64,000 nt of DNA from Tilletia caries (taxonomy: Eukaryota; Basidiomycota; Exobasidiomycetes; Tilletiales; Tilletiaceae). The stretch covers positions 124,001 to 188,000 of the forward strand of contig JALUTQ010000018.1 of assembly GCA_032718865.1 (NCBI GenBank), given 5' to 3'. The position numbers and the translations under genes were made by a program. The notes under the pieces are model-generated. The model saw only the letters and a program-made list of their open reading frames with translations. It ran no database searches and was not told where the DNA came from. Below, piece by piece: positions 10,515 through 21,724 of this stretch. Numbering within the stretch: position 1 is the stretch's first letter; every line of letters starts with the position of its first letter.

Positions 10515-11200
10515 CTACAACTTCAGGTGTCCGTTGTCGATGAGATATTGTGTGACTTGCCGAACGCTCTCTTCGACGGACTGCTGGCCGGCATTGATGT
10601 GGATCTCGGGATTGGAAGGAGCCTCGTATGGAGCTGATACGCCGGTGAACTCTGTGCGCGAAGAGGAGGAGGAGGACGTGGAAATCAGAAGTGCATGTAC
10701 CGAGGAAGGGGGTAAGACTGCTCACCCTTAATCTCGCCCGCGCGCGCCTTCTTGTAAAGTCCCTTCGGATCCCTCTTCTCGCACTCCTCAATGCTGGCGT
10801 CGATGAAGACCTCAACAAAGGGCAAGGGCGGACTATGTTTGTGATGCAACTCCCTCGCGAGTTCCCGATCGGCAGCATAGGGCGAGATGAAGGAGGTAAC
10901 GGCAACAGCAGCAGAGTCGGCAAAGAGCAGGGCGACCTCAGCGATGCGTCGGATGTTCTCCTCGCGGTCCTTCGGGCTGAAGCCGAGGTCCTTGTTGAGG
11001 CCGAAGCGGACGTTGTCGCCGTCGAGGCGGTAGGCGGGGACGTGGTTGTGGAGCAAGTGCTGTTCGAGCGCGGTTGCGATTGTGGATTTGCCCGAGGCGG
11101 AGAGACCGGTGAACCAGACGGTGACGCCGCGGGCTTTGAGGAGCTGGCAGCGCTCGTCGTAGGTGACGTTGCCCGGGTGGAAGGTGATGTTGGTCGCCAT
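10515..11200 (-). CDS. MET14: adenylylsulfate (APS) kinase
   Basis: Two exons on the minus strand: 11200-10726 and 10651-10515; 203 residues, matching yeast Met14 and other stand-alone APS kinases. The enzyme phosphorylates adenosine 5'-phosphosulfate with ATP to give PAPS, the second step of sulfate assimilation in the cytosol. The P-loop GLSASGKST is at residues 32-40 and the APS-binding DGDNVR motif at 60-65. [29 protein letters not shown] and [25 protein letters not shown] follow in the usual order. Exon 2 begins [14 protein letters not shown], also typical. The start codon is preceded by a 7-bp tandem repeat in the presumed 5' UTR. The gene is divergent from SPC34. Confidence 0.95.
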
Positions 11201-11519
11201 TCTTCTGTCGCTGTGTATGCTGTATGCTGTATGCTGTATGCTGTATGCTATGCTCGTTCCTTCTGTATGTACTCGTAGACACCGCGGAACTTCTGGCAGA
11301 GGGAAGGTGTTGGAGCGAGCGCGTTGGCCGTTGAGCGGTGTTCTCTCGGCCGAGAAAGCTGAACGACGCGCTTCGTTCCCGTTCCGTCGCGTGTTGGATG
11401 CGACGCGTCGGAGTGAGTGAGTGAGTGAGCTCGCGAGATGAGGTGTTGTTCTTCGTGCTCACCTCCCACCAACACCAACACCAACACCAACACTTCCATC
11501 TTCACTTCACCGCGCAGAG
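11201..11519. other. divergent promoter between APS kinase and SPC34
   Basis: About 320 bp. The half next to APS kinase holds a tandem repeat; the half next to SPC34 ends in a short CCAACA-type repeat (about 11468-11492) just before the ATG. No gene is visible. Confidence 0.55.
11210..11250. repeat. heptanucleotide microsatellite (TGTATGC)n
   Basis: Four to five near-perfect copies of TGTATGC immediately upstream of the APS kinase start codon, within its likely 5' UTR. Seen directly; such a tract would be length-variable between isolates. Confidence 0.8.
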
Positions 11520-13611
11520 ATGGACACTGAGCTCGCCAGTCTGTCGGCCACCCTGCGCGGCATCGAGCACCTCCACGCACTCGTCGCACACGCCTCCGCC
11601 AAACCGCAGCCCTTCACAGATGCGTTCCTCAACACGCCGGAGCTGCCCATCATCTCCTACATCAGAGACGCAGACCCCCTCGAGGCCGGCCTCTTCTTCT
11701 ATCCGGGTGCGCAGGCTCAACAGCAGCAACAGCAACAGCAACAGCCACAACAACAACAGCAACACGCACCCGCCCATGAGATGACCGCCGAAGAGCAGTA
11801 CGCACTCCTCAACCCACGCGGACCCGAGATCAAACCTCACCAACCACCCACACCTCTCCGACGACCCGTCCCCGCAGGCGGTAAAGCAGCGCATGACGAC
11901 TACGACGCTCTTGTCCTCCTCCTCGCCGCACAGAAGCTCCTCGACAACTAGTGAGCTTTCTCCCTTTTTTCACCTTTGCCTCCACCATTTCGACATGCTC
12001 ACATTTTTTCTAACCCCTTGCGATTGCAGCCACAAAGCACCTCGCGCACGGAAACACATCAAGACGCTCCAAAAGCGCAACGCAGACGCGGCAGCACAGA
12101 TCGCATCCTCCGAATCCGCCCTTGCCGAACTGGAAGCCACAGCCCTCCGACGCGGCGTCGGCGTCGTCCCCGTCCCCGTCCCCGCCACCTCCCCCGCTCC
12201 TCCCACAGCTCCCACTCCCACCGCCGCCGCACCCACCGACGCCCGCCTCGCTCGACGGCAGGAGTACCAAGCCCTCCAAGCCGAACTCCACCGGGACGAT
12301 CTGGAATGTTTTGCCCTCGAGGGTTTGATCAGGGACTTACGTGGCGAGCGGGACGTGTTGATGTCGCCTCGGAAGGTGGCTGCTGCTTCTTCCAGGCCTG
12401 TGGCGGGCACGGGGAAGAGGTTGGGTGGCGGGCCTAGGATGTCCAGTTTGGCCCCGGTCGGGACGAGTGCGTTGGGGACGATGGCCGGTCGGAGGTCCTC
12501 TGCCCTCGGCACGACGTCCTCTTCTTCCCTTCGGGCCAGTCTGGCGGGTGCGAGGGGGGCGCCGGTGACGCCTGCACGGGCTGGTATCTCGGGTGTTTCA
12601 GCGCTCGATCGGAGTGTGGGGCGGGGTGGGGCTGCTGTCGGTGGTGTTGGTTCGTTGGTTGAGGAAGGGGAGGAGGAGGAGGAGGAGGAGGAGGATGATG
12701 GGGATGTTGGCGATGAGACCGTCTCGCCTATGCCTAACCCGTCAGGAAGGGCAGACCTCCTCGGCGCGCCGGCCTCCCAGCAGACTCCTGCGCGCGAAAC
12801 CGTCGACGTCTCCTCAGCCACCCAGGTCGAGACCGAGACAGCTCCTACGCCGTCCACATCATCATCCGCCGCCCAACGCTCCTTCCCCATCCCGTCCTCC
12901 ACACCCGAGCTCGAGCGGATCAGCACGTCCATCACCAACGTCCTCGGCGACAGTCTCCGCTTTGTCCACTTACTCCACCCTACCCTGATGAATCTGGCCT
13001 CCTCTGGAGGAGCAGGGGGATTCGCGCAGACCTACGAGGCCTTACATGCGCTTGCGTATCCCCTGGACGGCGCGGGTGGGTGTTATGGTTCGCTCGAGGT
13101 GCTTACTTCTTCTTCGGCCCTTGGAGGAGGTGGTGGACCGGAGGCGGACGAGAGTCTCGCGGAGACCGACGCGGGTTCGGTACTTACGACGACGTCCTCT
13201 TCCACGGCGGCGGTGTATGCGAACGTCGAGGCTCCGACGCCGACGAGCATGGCTGTTGCTTTTGTGCTGCTCCAGTTACTCGGCGGTGCTGGGGATGATG
13301 ATGCAGCGGCGGGGGCGGCGGCGGGCCAGGTCGAGTTTGCCGCTCTTAAGACGAAGACGGACGAGTGGTGGGATGCCCAACGGGAGAACTTCCGCACCGC
13401 CCGACAAGCCGTCCTCAAGCTCTCCCGCCATCAACAGGCATCTCCAGCAACGGCGGCGGCGGCGGCGTGTGCGGCCGTCCAGGCGAACGTGGAGAAGGAA
13501 GAAGGTTGGAGGGGCGACTCGTTGGCTACGAAGGCTGTTTATGCGCTTGTTGCGAAGCGGTTGTTGAGGATTCGGAGGGCGGGCGGGTTTGCTGCTGTTG
13601 GGTTTTCATGA
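11520..13611 (+). CDS. SPC34: DASH/Dam1 complex subunit SPC34-like protein
   Basis: Two exons: 11520-11950 and 12030-13611; 670 residues. The N-terminus carries the pattern I associate with the Spc34 family: an initial helix, then PFTDAFLNTPELPIISYIRD and the DPLEAGLFF element (relatives: F-x-NAIL...IT-LIRD...E..LF). A predicted coiled-coil stretch (KHIKTLQKRNADAAAQ, later ARRQEYQALQAELH) follows the intron. The DASH ring couples kinetochores to spindle microtubules and is essentially fungal. This copy is over twice the usual length. It has a poly-Q/P insert near residues 65-85, a Pro/Ala linker, and a large extra C-terminal half that looks helical and Ala/Gly-rich. The assignment rests on the first 60 residues and the coiled coil, so it is moderately sure; an unrelated fungal coiled-coil protein is the alternative. 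Confidence 0.6.
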
Positions 13612-13777
13612 GGGCGGAGTCAGTGGGACGGAGGGACGGAGAAGGGAAGGAGCGCAATCGCACATACGAATTACATACCCATCATGTTATGCACCTTGGT
13701 CCTTGTCCCTTGTCCCTTCGTGCTCTTACTGGTCCTGTCCATCCACTTCTGCCTGCACCTCACCGGGAGACATGACT

Positions 13778-13840
13778 GACTAACTGACGATTGACGGACT
13801 GACCGACTGACCGACTGACTGACTGACTGACGGACTGAGA
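13778..13840. repeat. tetranucleotide repeat (GACT)n, interrupted
   Basis: Tandem GACT/GACC units interrupted by single substitutions downstream of SPC34. A similar short CAGT run occurs at 53653-53669 in another intergenic region. Confidence 0.75.
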
Positions 13841-13997
13841 AAGCGGGACATGCGAATGAAGAAGATAGAAGTGAAGAACGTATGTCACTTGGATCAATGG
13901 CATTATTGCGAGCGAGATGGGGAAGCAGATGAGGAACGATGATAATGACAAAGGGGGACGACAGCAACGATGGCGTCGACGAGAGGAGGGGAAGAGC

Positions 13998-14062
13998 AGG
14001 GATGCGTGAGGGATGCGTCATGCGTGAGGGATGCGTGAAGAATGCGTGAGGGATGCGTGAAG
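13998..14062. repeat. imperfect 11-bp tandem repeat (GGGATGCGTGA type)
   Basis: About five imperfect units built on GATGCGTGA with small indels. Intergenic; no function visible. Confidence 0.7.
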
Positions 14063-14118
14063 GCATGGTCCGGGCGCTGCAGAACGAAAAAAGAAAGAAG
14101 AACGATTTGCTTCGTCAG

Positions 14119-14590
14119 CTATCGTAGGGTGTGTGTATCGGAACTGACGTTGAATGGACGATGCTGAAGAAGCCACAAGGTACTCACGGGGGAAATGCCA
14201 GCTCCCGCTGGTGTCGACCGCCAGAACTTGAGAGTCCATTGACGACCGACGGCAGAGTCTGCAGGAGGGGAGAGGTAAGAGGTAGAGTTGGGAGGGGGGA
14301 TGATAGTGGTTGGAGGTATCAAAGTCCTATACAGAAGACAGAAGGGAAGGAAGATAAGTGAATGGATGGCTGGACAGGCGAGGATGGGATCAGAGAGGGT
14401 AGAGAGGGGAGAGATGGTGAGGAATGCAAAGTGTCAGCATGCTGGCCTGCTTATATGCGCTTGCACTTGCTTGTGTTACGCTGGCGGAATTGATGTGTTT
14501 GCCGTCCAAGGTCTTGCCAATTGCAGTCCTCAACGTCTCCGAATGGCCGGGCAAGAGGTTCGTCTTGGTGACTCTGTGGAAGAGCACCAT
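14119..14590 (-). other. possible small multi-exon gene (low confidence)
   Basis: On the minus strand an ATG at 14590 opens a short frame (MVLFHRVTKTNLLPGHSETL...). It is preceded by a TATATA-like element and a pyrimidine leader. Downstream, a good acceptor (TCTGTATAG) precedes an exon-like piece encoding GRQWTLKFWRSTPAGAGISP, which ends at a strong donor (GTGAGTACC, + strand about 14180). I cannot close a complete, phase-consistent model and do not recognise the peptide. It could be a short nuclear-encoded organellar or secreted protein, or a noncoding transcript. Confidence 0.2.
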
Positions 14591-15056
14591 GAAGTCAGGG
14601 TATCAAGGAATGAAGGGAAGAAAGGCTGGTAACGATCAGTGACTCGGGAAAGGGAAAGGGAAGCAAGGGGGATGGAAAGCAGGTGCCTCAAAACGTTGCA
14701 GAAAAATAACGAGCTTGCCCTGAGCAACGCAAAGAGTTATATGTGGGACGTAGGTATCGTTAGCGACGCGTTGGGAATGCTAGATCCAGTCGAGCCCGAA
14801 GCAGTCAGGCACTGGGACGCGTAGGGATCAGACGAAGATGGGAGTTAGCTCCAAGGTGTGGACGATGAGGGTGAGAGAGACGTCCGGACTCGAACGTGAC
14901 CCGCGCGAGGGAGCGCAGTAAAGGGATGTCCGGTCATCGAGGCAGGACGATGGATGCCTGTGACCTCTCTTCCTGTGACAACATCGAGACGAAAGCAAGA
15001 AAAAATGCTGTCAGATCGCTTCGATTCCCCCCACACACACCTCCCTCCTGAACGAT

Positions 15057-17696
15057 CTACTTCCGCATAACATTCCTCGAAGCACTCCGTCCAACAACCC
15101 TCCTCCTCGTCCGCCCCGACCGCGCCTCCTCATCCAACGCACCAGCACCAACACCTTCCTCCGCACCCGCGCCTTTACTGATCGTGATCCCGCCGTACTT
15201 CTTCCCACCTGGGCTGCCTTTGCCTTTGGGTTGGCTGGGACGACGACGGCGGTCGGCACCGGGGCCGCTGGAGCTGGGGCCGCTGTTGTTGTCGGTGCTG
15301 CGACGGGCCCCTCCTGAGCCTGATGTTTCTGGTCTTGCCTGTGCCTTCTCGGCACGTTTCGCGCCTGCGGCGGTTGATACTGGCATTCTCCGTGGATCTG
15401 CAGAAAGAAGAGCGAGAGTGGTCAGAAGGGATACATCCCGTGCGAAAAGGTTGTGGACGGAGACATACCTCTGTCTTGGGTCTCCTCGGACGAGTCACTA
15501 TCCCCACTCTCATCGTCGCTGTCGGCAGCAACGGCGTCGTCCTCCACGTCTTCGAAGCCATCGCTGTCATCATCCCCATCCCCATCGTCCTTCTCCCCGT
15601 CTGACGAGTCGTGGCCGTCGCCGCGGCCTCCTTGCTCCCTGTCTCGATCCTAGATAATAAAAGAGTAGGTTGTAAGCGGAATGGGGAAGGAAATGAGCAA
15701 AGGGAGGAGGGGGGAGAAGACGTACCATCTTCGCCGCCGTAGAAGGATTGAGCATCGCAAACTCGCGCGACTCCACATCGACCTGATAATCCGGATTGGT
15801 AAACAACTCGGCAAACCGATTGTCAGCGAGCAAGCTAGGCTCCTTCCCACCCGCGTCCGAAGCAGCCGCCATTGCAGCCGACGCAGCTGACCCCCCAGCC
15901 ATCCTCTCCTTCCTCTTCGTCTCCTTCTCCGCCTTCTCCGCCAGCTTCTTCGCCAGGTCCCGGTTGACTTTGATGGTGTCGAGCGCGACTTCGCCCGCTG
16001 CTGCTGCAGCCGCTTTCTTCCGGTCCAGCGCTTTGAGTGCCAACTCGGCCCTCCCGCCACTCCGGATGCGCGATTCGGCGTCCTTCTCGAGTCGGGCGCG
16101 GAGGGCACGTTCGCGCGCGTCGGCGTAGGCCGTCGGGTTCGCGAGTAAGCGGGCCTTTTCGTACAGGGATAACGAGACGAAGTAGCCGTGCATGTACGGC
16201 CGGAGGAGCGCGGTGCCGACCAGGTGGGCCATGTTGAGTCGTTCGAGCTCGGCCTGGTCGACGAATTTGAAGTCTTCGTAGACGCCTTTGCCGCTGCCGC
16301 CCATGGCTCCTCCGAGCTTGGAACCGGCACCGGCGCCACCGGCGTCCATCTCTGTGGTGAGGTTGTCAAGGAAGGAGCACCACTTGGGTGCAGGTCCGAG
16401 TAGAGGCACGTACCACGCCGCCATCTGGGTCCCCTCCACAGCCCCAAGGACGAGTCCCGTGCCCGGGATGTGATGAACGTCATTAAGATCGAGCCCGGAG
16501 GACGGTGGGGTGATGGTAGCCGCGTTCTCGCCTGTTTCTGAATTCCAGACTTTGATGATCTTGGCATCGGCGGAGAGGACCATATTGCGGACGTCGCTGG
16601 GAGCGTCTGATGAAGAAGCGGCTGCTGCTGCTGCTGAGCGTTTGCGCAGACCGGAGAGATTGCTACCGGGCCAGATGAGGGATTTGATGGGCAGGCCGAA
16701 CCCTTGGTCTTTGGATTGGTATGGACGGTTCATACGGAGGTCGTAGAGGAGGGTATGACCAGTCGATGTCCCCACTGCGAGATTGAGACCGTCGTCTGCG
16801 CTTGCGAGGGCGGTGACGGACAAGGAGGCTACAGCATTCCGAATAGCGGCTTCGTCTGCCGATCCGCCGCCAGCTTTGGAGGGCAGGTCCGTGACGCCCG
16901 GCAAGGCGCGTCGTGAGGACATCAAGGCGGAGTCGAGGATGGTGGAAGTCATGATACTCAGCAAACCGGCTCGTTTGCGAATGCGCATGTCCCAGAGTTC
17001 GACGACGCCCGCGCCTTCGGTTCCGAAACTGGCCAAGCCGTGGGCGGGGTTGATGTCGAGCGCATTGACGCCAGTGAGGGTTCCGTGCGCTTCTGCGTGT
17101 CCCCCACCGAGTTCGAAGGGTGCGAGGAAACGGCCCTGGTCGAGGTTGAGACGGAAGACGTCCCTGCCTGCTGCGCCGACGACGGCATCTGCGGATGGGA
17201 AGTGGTATCCGAGGGCTCGTCCGAATTTGGGGATGCGAATACGGGCGTGTGTGCCGCCCTGGGAGTGTATCTCCAACGTACGGTCGGACTGGAGATGGAG
17301 GGACTTGGTCCAGTCGTCAGACAAGAGCAGGAAGTCTACGTTCTCCGCATCGGTGTGTCGTTCGAACTTGAGAGCGAGCTGTTCGCACTCCCACACTCTG
17401 ATCTGGGGCTTGTAGGTGCCGGTGGCGACGATGTGGAGTCCATCGCGACTGGAGCGGACTCGATTGGAGGCCTCTGGGAACTCGAAGTCCTGGATGAGCT
17501 CGATGCGGGCGATCTGGTCGTCGACGTGACCGAACTTGGCATCGGCGCGTCTGCGCTTCTTGCGCTTGTTGTTGGAGCCGGAGCGGCGGAGGATGTCTGG
17601 GAGCGAGGTGGAGTTGAGGGACGCGGTGGAGTTGGAGGGGCCCGCGCCTGCTCCTGAGATTGTATACACGGGCGCGTGCTCGACAATGCCAGCCAT
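15057..17696 (-). CDS. ENP2: nucleolar WD40 protein ENP2 / NOL10
   Basis: Three exons on the minus strand: 17696-15726, 15649-15469, 15397-15057; 830 residues. The sequence tracks yeast Enp2 along its whole length. It has VYTISG near the start, then RIELIQDFEFPEASNRVRSS, GTYKPQIRVWECEQLALKFE, RHTDAENVDFLLLSDDWTKS and RIPKFGRALGYHF. Later come GTGLVLGA..., WCSFLDNLTTEM, and the LNMAHLVGTALLRPYMHGYF block (NUC153-type region). Enp2 is an essential nucleolar component of the 90S/SSU processome needed for 18S rRNA maturation. The beta-propeller fills the first ~430 residues; the C-terminus is charged, with a D/E/S-rich exon 2 and a KKYGGITISKGAG motif in exon 3. An in-frame extension upstream of 17696 exists but is not supported by homologues. 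Confidence 0.95.
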
Positions 17697-17785
17697 CGTG
17701 TGTGTATGCTGAATGCTGAATGTGATGCTGTCTTGGCCAACTTTTTTCAGCTGGAGGTGTGCATGAAGATCAGCCAGCGAGCGGG

Positions 17786-17834
17786 CTTCGCTTCCTCGCT
17801 TCCTCGCTTCCTCGCTTCCTCGCTTCCTCGCTGC
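17786..17834. repeat. 8-bp tandem repeat (CTTCCTCG)n between ENP2 and the aminopeptidase
   Basis: About five consecutive copies of CTTCCTCG in the 190-bp divergent promoter. A length-variable tract here would change the spacing of promoter elements for both genes. Confidence 0.8.
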
Positions 17835-17883
17835 TGCCATCACTACTCGTAATCGCTGGTACTCTCTGCTTAAGGACAGTGGT

Positions 17884-19934
17884 ATGCTCAGCCGGCGCAT
17901 CGCTCTCAGCATCAGCAGGACGACGACGCACCCATCCGCACGCCTCCACTCCTCCTCCCGCAGCCACAGCCGCAGCATGAGCGCAACCAAGAACACCACC
18001 ACCACCATCGACGGCGTCGTCCTCGGCATCACCGACTCCGGCGCACCAATCTGCCCCCCTGCACCAAACATCACCTCAATCGACGTCTCCGCCAGCTGGG
18101 CAGCAGCACGCACCGCAAACTCCAAGAACGCAAAACCGGGCCTCCTCCGCGTCTTCTACCCACAGTCCCCCGAACAGCCCGTCGTAGCAGCCGTCAGTCT
18201 CGGCGCTCAGAAGGAAGCCCCCTCCACTGCACCCGACGCTCTCCCCTCAAGCGCAGACCTCTACCTCCGCAACGAGCGTCTCGAGCGCACCCGCGCAGCA
18301 GCAGCTAAAGGCACACGCGCTCTTCGTGACGCGTCCACCTATGATGGCGCAGATGAGCTGCCCCGTCGCACCTTTGCCGTCGATGCCATGCACTCCCCGC
18401 ACGCAGCTGCCGAGGGCGCCAACCTCGCGGCCTGGGCTGTCAACCACTTCAAGACGAAGGGCGCTACCCCGCGCTCGCACAGCTTCCGTCGCGACCCCTC
18501 CCTCCAGGGCGGCAAAGACATCACCATCGTCCCCCTCGCCAGCGCAGAACAGACCAGCGACGACGCTGCAGCAGCAAAGCGCGCCCTCGTAGACGCAGGA
18601 GACGAGCTCAAGGGAAAGATCGACCCCGCACACCAACTCAGCTGGTACACCGGCGAGACCTACGCATTCGCCCAGAACCTAGCCCGCGAATGGGCAGAGA
18701 CACCCGCGAACCTGCTCACCCCGTCCATCTTCTGCGCCCGCGCACAGGACGTCTTCAAGGGCATCCCCAACACCTCCGTCATCGTGCGCGACGAAGCCTG
18801 GGCGAAGGAGAAGAAGATGAACACCTTCCTCTCCGTCGCGGCAGGTACGGATGAGCCTGCTAAGTTTTTGGAGATTCACTATAAGGGCGCGCAGGCCGCC
18901 GGCAAGGCGGAGGCGCCTATGCTTGCGTTTGTCGGGAAGGGGATTACCTTTGACTCGGGGGGGATCAGCATTAAGCCGGGGGCGAACATGAAGCTCATGC
19001 GCGCGGATATGGGCGGGGCCGCTGCTGTTGTTGCGGCTGCTTGGGCCATTGCCAAACTCGGCTTGCCCATCAACCTCTCCGTCGTCACCCCTCTGACCGA
19101 GAACATGCCCAGGTGAGTCTCTCTCTCTCTCTCTGTGGACACACCAAATGCTCACCATTTCCTTCTTCCTTCAACAGCGGCAAAGCCACCAAGCCCGGAG
19201 ACATCATCGAGACCATGAAGGGCCTCACCGTCGAAGTCGACAACACAGACGCCGAGGGCCGCCTCGTCCTCGCCGACGCGCTCACCTACGTCTCCCGCGA
19301 CTTCAAGCCGCACACCATCATCGACGTCGCCACGCTCACGGGTGCGGTGCTGCATGCGTTGGGACATGTGTACTCGGCTGCGTTTGTGGAGGATGAGAGT
19401 TTGTGGCAGGAGATCAAGGCTGCTGGGGAGGTGAGTTCTCTCTCTTTTAACCCTCATGGCATTATCAATGTGGTGGCTCGAAACGATCAATTGACATCTT
19501 CCTTGCTTTCTAAAACGAAAAAAAAGGCCGAAGCAGACCCCTTCTGGCGAATGCCCCTTTCCGAATCGTTCCTCTACTCCATCGACTCCTCCAACGCGGA
19601 CCTGTGCAACCGGGGTATGCCCGCCGGCTCTGCCGTCGCTGCCATCTTCCTCAAGCAGTTCGTCGAAGGTCTGCCCGAGCGGGGTGGGGATGGGAAGGGT
19701 GTCAGATACTTGCATGCGGACATCGCTGGTACCATGGTGAGTTTTTTTTTTTTCCCCTTCAACAGAGGTTCCTGTATTTGGGAATTGGCGCATGTTGACT
19801 TTCGATTTCTCTCGTTCTTGCTCTTTTCGCAGGAGGACAACAAGGGGAACGACTACCAAGACCGCGCTCTTACAGGTCGGCCTGTACGCACCCTGATCGA
19901 GTTTGCCCGTCGCTTCTCCGTCCTGTACGGCTGA
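17884..19934 (+). CDS. M17-family leucyl aminopeptidase
   Basis: Four exons: 17884-19112, 19178-19430, 19527-19736, 19833-19934; 597 residues. The C-terminal catalytic domain is complete: GKGITFDSGG (metal ligands Lys352 and Asp357), RADMGGA (Asp375) and the M17 signature NTDAEGRL (Asp434, Glu436, catalytic Arg438). It ends in HADIAGTM...LTGRPVRTLIEFA. These two-metal enzymes release N-terminal residues from peptides and usually form hexamers. The N-terminus (MLSRRIALSISRTTTHPSA..., Arg/Ser-rich, no acidic residue for over 30 positions) looks like a mitochondrial presequence. A second ATG at 17977 (MSATKN) would give a cytosolic form. The last intron contains a T run; the donor and acceptor phases all close. 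Confidence 0.93.
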
Positions 19935-21183
19935 GGACGGATCGTTCGAGGCCCCCCCCCCCATCGAAATTCTCTCAGACTCTACTTTTTGTATCCCTCC
20001 CCCAATAACGTTTTGGAAAAAGAATCTCCCAAGGTTCGTCATGATTCGGCATATGGTATCGTCATGGGACGCGTTTTCTCTTTGAGCGTGAGGAAAGCTG
20101 AAAGTGGGGAGGGAATTCACGATCGGTGTGGGGTCGAACGCTCGGACGTGTCAACGGAAGTTGCGTCTTCTTTGACGTGTGTAGGTTGAGCTGGTGTGAG
20201 GAGTCTTTCCCCCCCCCCCCCCCGTCTGGGGCCTGGCCACCGGCGGCTGGGGAAGGTGCAATCCCGCATCCATGTAACCGTGGCCTGGCCAGGAGGACCT
20301 GCACAGAGAGTGGCCCAGCGTGCGTGCCTGAGGCAGAGTTTTGTCGGTCCTGCCCGAATTCGCTGGAGGGGTCGGGTTAGGGCTTCGGCCACATATACAT
20401 ACATGGATCGCGAGAAAATTGGAATTCAAAAGATGGGGGTTATACTCTTTTTTCCTTGTTCCTTGTCCGAAAGGGGCACCGGGGGCGCCTATGGAGATGA
20501 TCCCGATGGCGCTGTGGCTGAGAGAGAACCGGCGAGTGCGAAACTTGGATGAGGGGGCTGGGTCGCGTTTCAATGCCATCCTGGACGGCGTGTGTAATGT
20601 GTAGCGCATGAGGGAAGGAACGCGATGGGAGTCGGGTCGGAGTGGAGGTCATGTTCATCCCTGGGGGTGCATTCCCTGTTACCGGACTCGTCCTACGTCG
20701 GGGGAGAGGACAAGGGGGACCACTGTGATTTCCTTGCCAGTGCGCCCACGCGCCCTGCTGGCGCGAGCTTCGAAATCGTCCCCAATGCAGGAACTGCCGC
20801 CGCTGACCTTCGCACTGAAAAGGGCGCAGGAAAGAAGGGCGGGGGGCTGGAGGAGCAGAAAAGAGAGAGAGAAGAAGGTTGTGAGCGAAGAAAGCAAAGT
20901 CGTTCAGCAAGGACCAGAAACGAACGCGAAGTCAAGGTTGGATCATTCATTCTGCCGGGATGGAAGAATTGTCAGCACCTTCCGCCCAGAATGGCGACGA
21001 CGTGTAGTGAAGAGCTAGCTGCGACGGTTCCATCGCACCTGCGCGTACAAGCAGAGCAGGGGCTAAAATTAAGAATCAAGGAGAGGTCTTACAGGGATGC
21101 CGAAGACAGAGTCCGAATGAAAGGTGAAGCAAGCAGGGCGAAAATCAGGGGGGGGTATCGAAAGGGGAACGAGGAGGGCCGCC
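19935..21183. other. 1.25-kb intergenic region with homopolymer C tracts
   Basis: No credible gene on either strand. It contains runs of 11 C (about 19952-19962) and 15 C (about 20209-20223). It separates the convergent ends of the aminopeptidase and the PMP3-like gene. The tracts may be assembly- or polymerase-prone. Confidence 0.55.
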
Positions 21184-21724
21184 TTAATTCTTGGCAGAGG
21201 CAGGAGGCTGGTATGCCGGGGCTGAGTAGACGGGGGGTGGAGCGTATGCCGGGTCTACATGTGCATGTGCATGCGCATGTACGGGTGCAGGTGCCGATGC
21301 GTGCGCGGGCACCGTGGCTCCAGGCGCCTGCGCACGCACTGGGGCAGGGGCAGGGGCAGCTACTGCGTTCTGCTGGTGGTAGGGCGTAGTATTCGTGTTG
21401 GTACCCGCGACGTCGACAGCCCGCCGATCCACGTCCGGGTACTTGGCAATGATGTACCAGGCGTGGATGAGGCCCGGCAGCCAGGCTAGGACGACGGTCA
21501 ATAGGAGGTTGAGCCAGAATTGGGTGTTGCAGCCGCGCTTGACTGTGGAGAAGGAAGAGGGGGGGTGTCATAATGCGCCAAGATGGGACAGGGTGGGGGG
21601 GGGGGGTGGGATGTGTGTGATACGGACTGAAGACGCTTGCGGGGGGTAGGAAGATGGCGAGGAAGTAGAGGAGGATGTCGCTGGTGGACGAAGGGGCGTC
21701 CTTGCTCTTGTTGTTGCGCGCCAT
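21184..21724 (-). CDS. PMP3/UPF0057-family plasma membrane proteolipid with long C-terminal tail
   Basis: Two exons on the minus strand: 21724-21628 and 21542-21184; 151 residues. Two membrane helices cover DILLYFLAIFLPPASVF and FWLNLLLTVVLAWLPGLIHAWYII, joined by the IKRGCN loop. This is the complete core of the Pmp3/RCI2 family, small proteolipids that tune plasma membrane potential and cation tolerance. The intron lies in the loop between the helices; its donor reads GTCCGT, less usual than the GTGAGT seen elsewhere. After the core (about 70 residues) the protein continues with a tail rich in Ala, Pro and His (repeated HAHA), ending QPPASAKN. Extended fungal members exist; the role of the tail is unknown. 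Confidence 0.9.

Larger units (their letters stand above)
13612..15056. other. 1.4-kb region with tandem repeats and weak signs of a small spliced gene
   Basis: No large open frame. It contains a GACT-type tetranucleotide tract (about 13778-13840) and an imperfect 11-bp repeat of GGGATGCGTGA type (about 13998-14062). Minus-strand exon-like pieces at 14119-14590 are described separately. Between about 14600 and 15056 I see nothing convincing. Confidence 0.5.

Noticed and set aside
11210..11250. Short direct repeats here and at 13998-14062 as CRISPR-like arrays.
   Set aside because: Units are contiguous without spacers and the genome is eukaryotic.
11970..12938. A 322-residue open frame antisense to SPC34, and similar long antisense frames at 4380-5144 and 51174-51974.
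   Set aside because: They mirror the codon pattern of GC-rich genes on the other strand and have no independent start, splice or domain support.
14119..14322. The small peptide region as a lipopeptide mating pheromone gene.
   Set aside because: No C-terminal CAAX box, and no receptor gene nearby.
17697..18125. Upstream extension of ENP2 in the same frame.
   Set aside because: Homologous sequence begins right after the ATG at 17696, and the extension is antisense to the aminopeptidase start.
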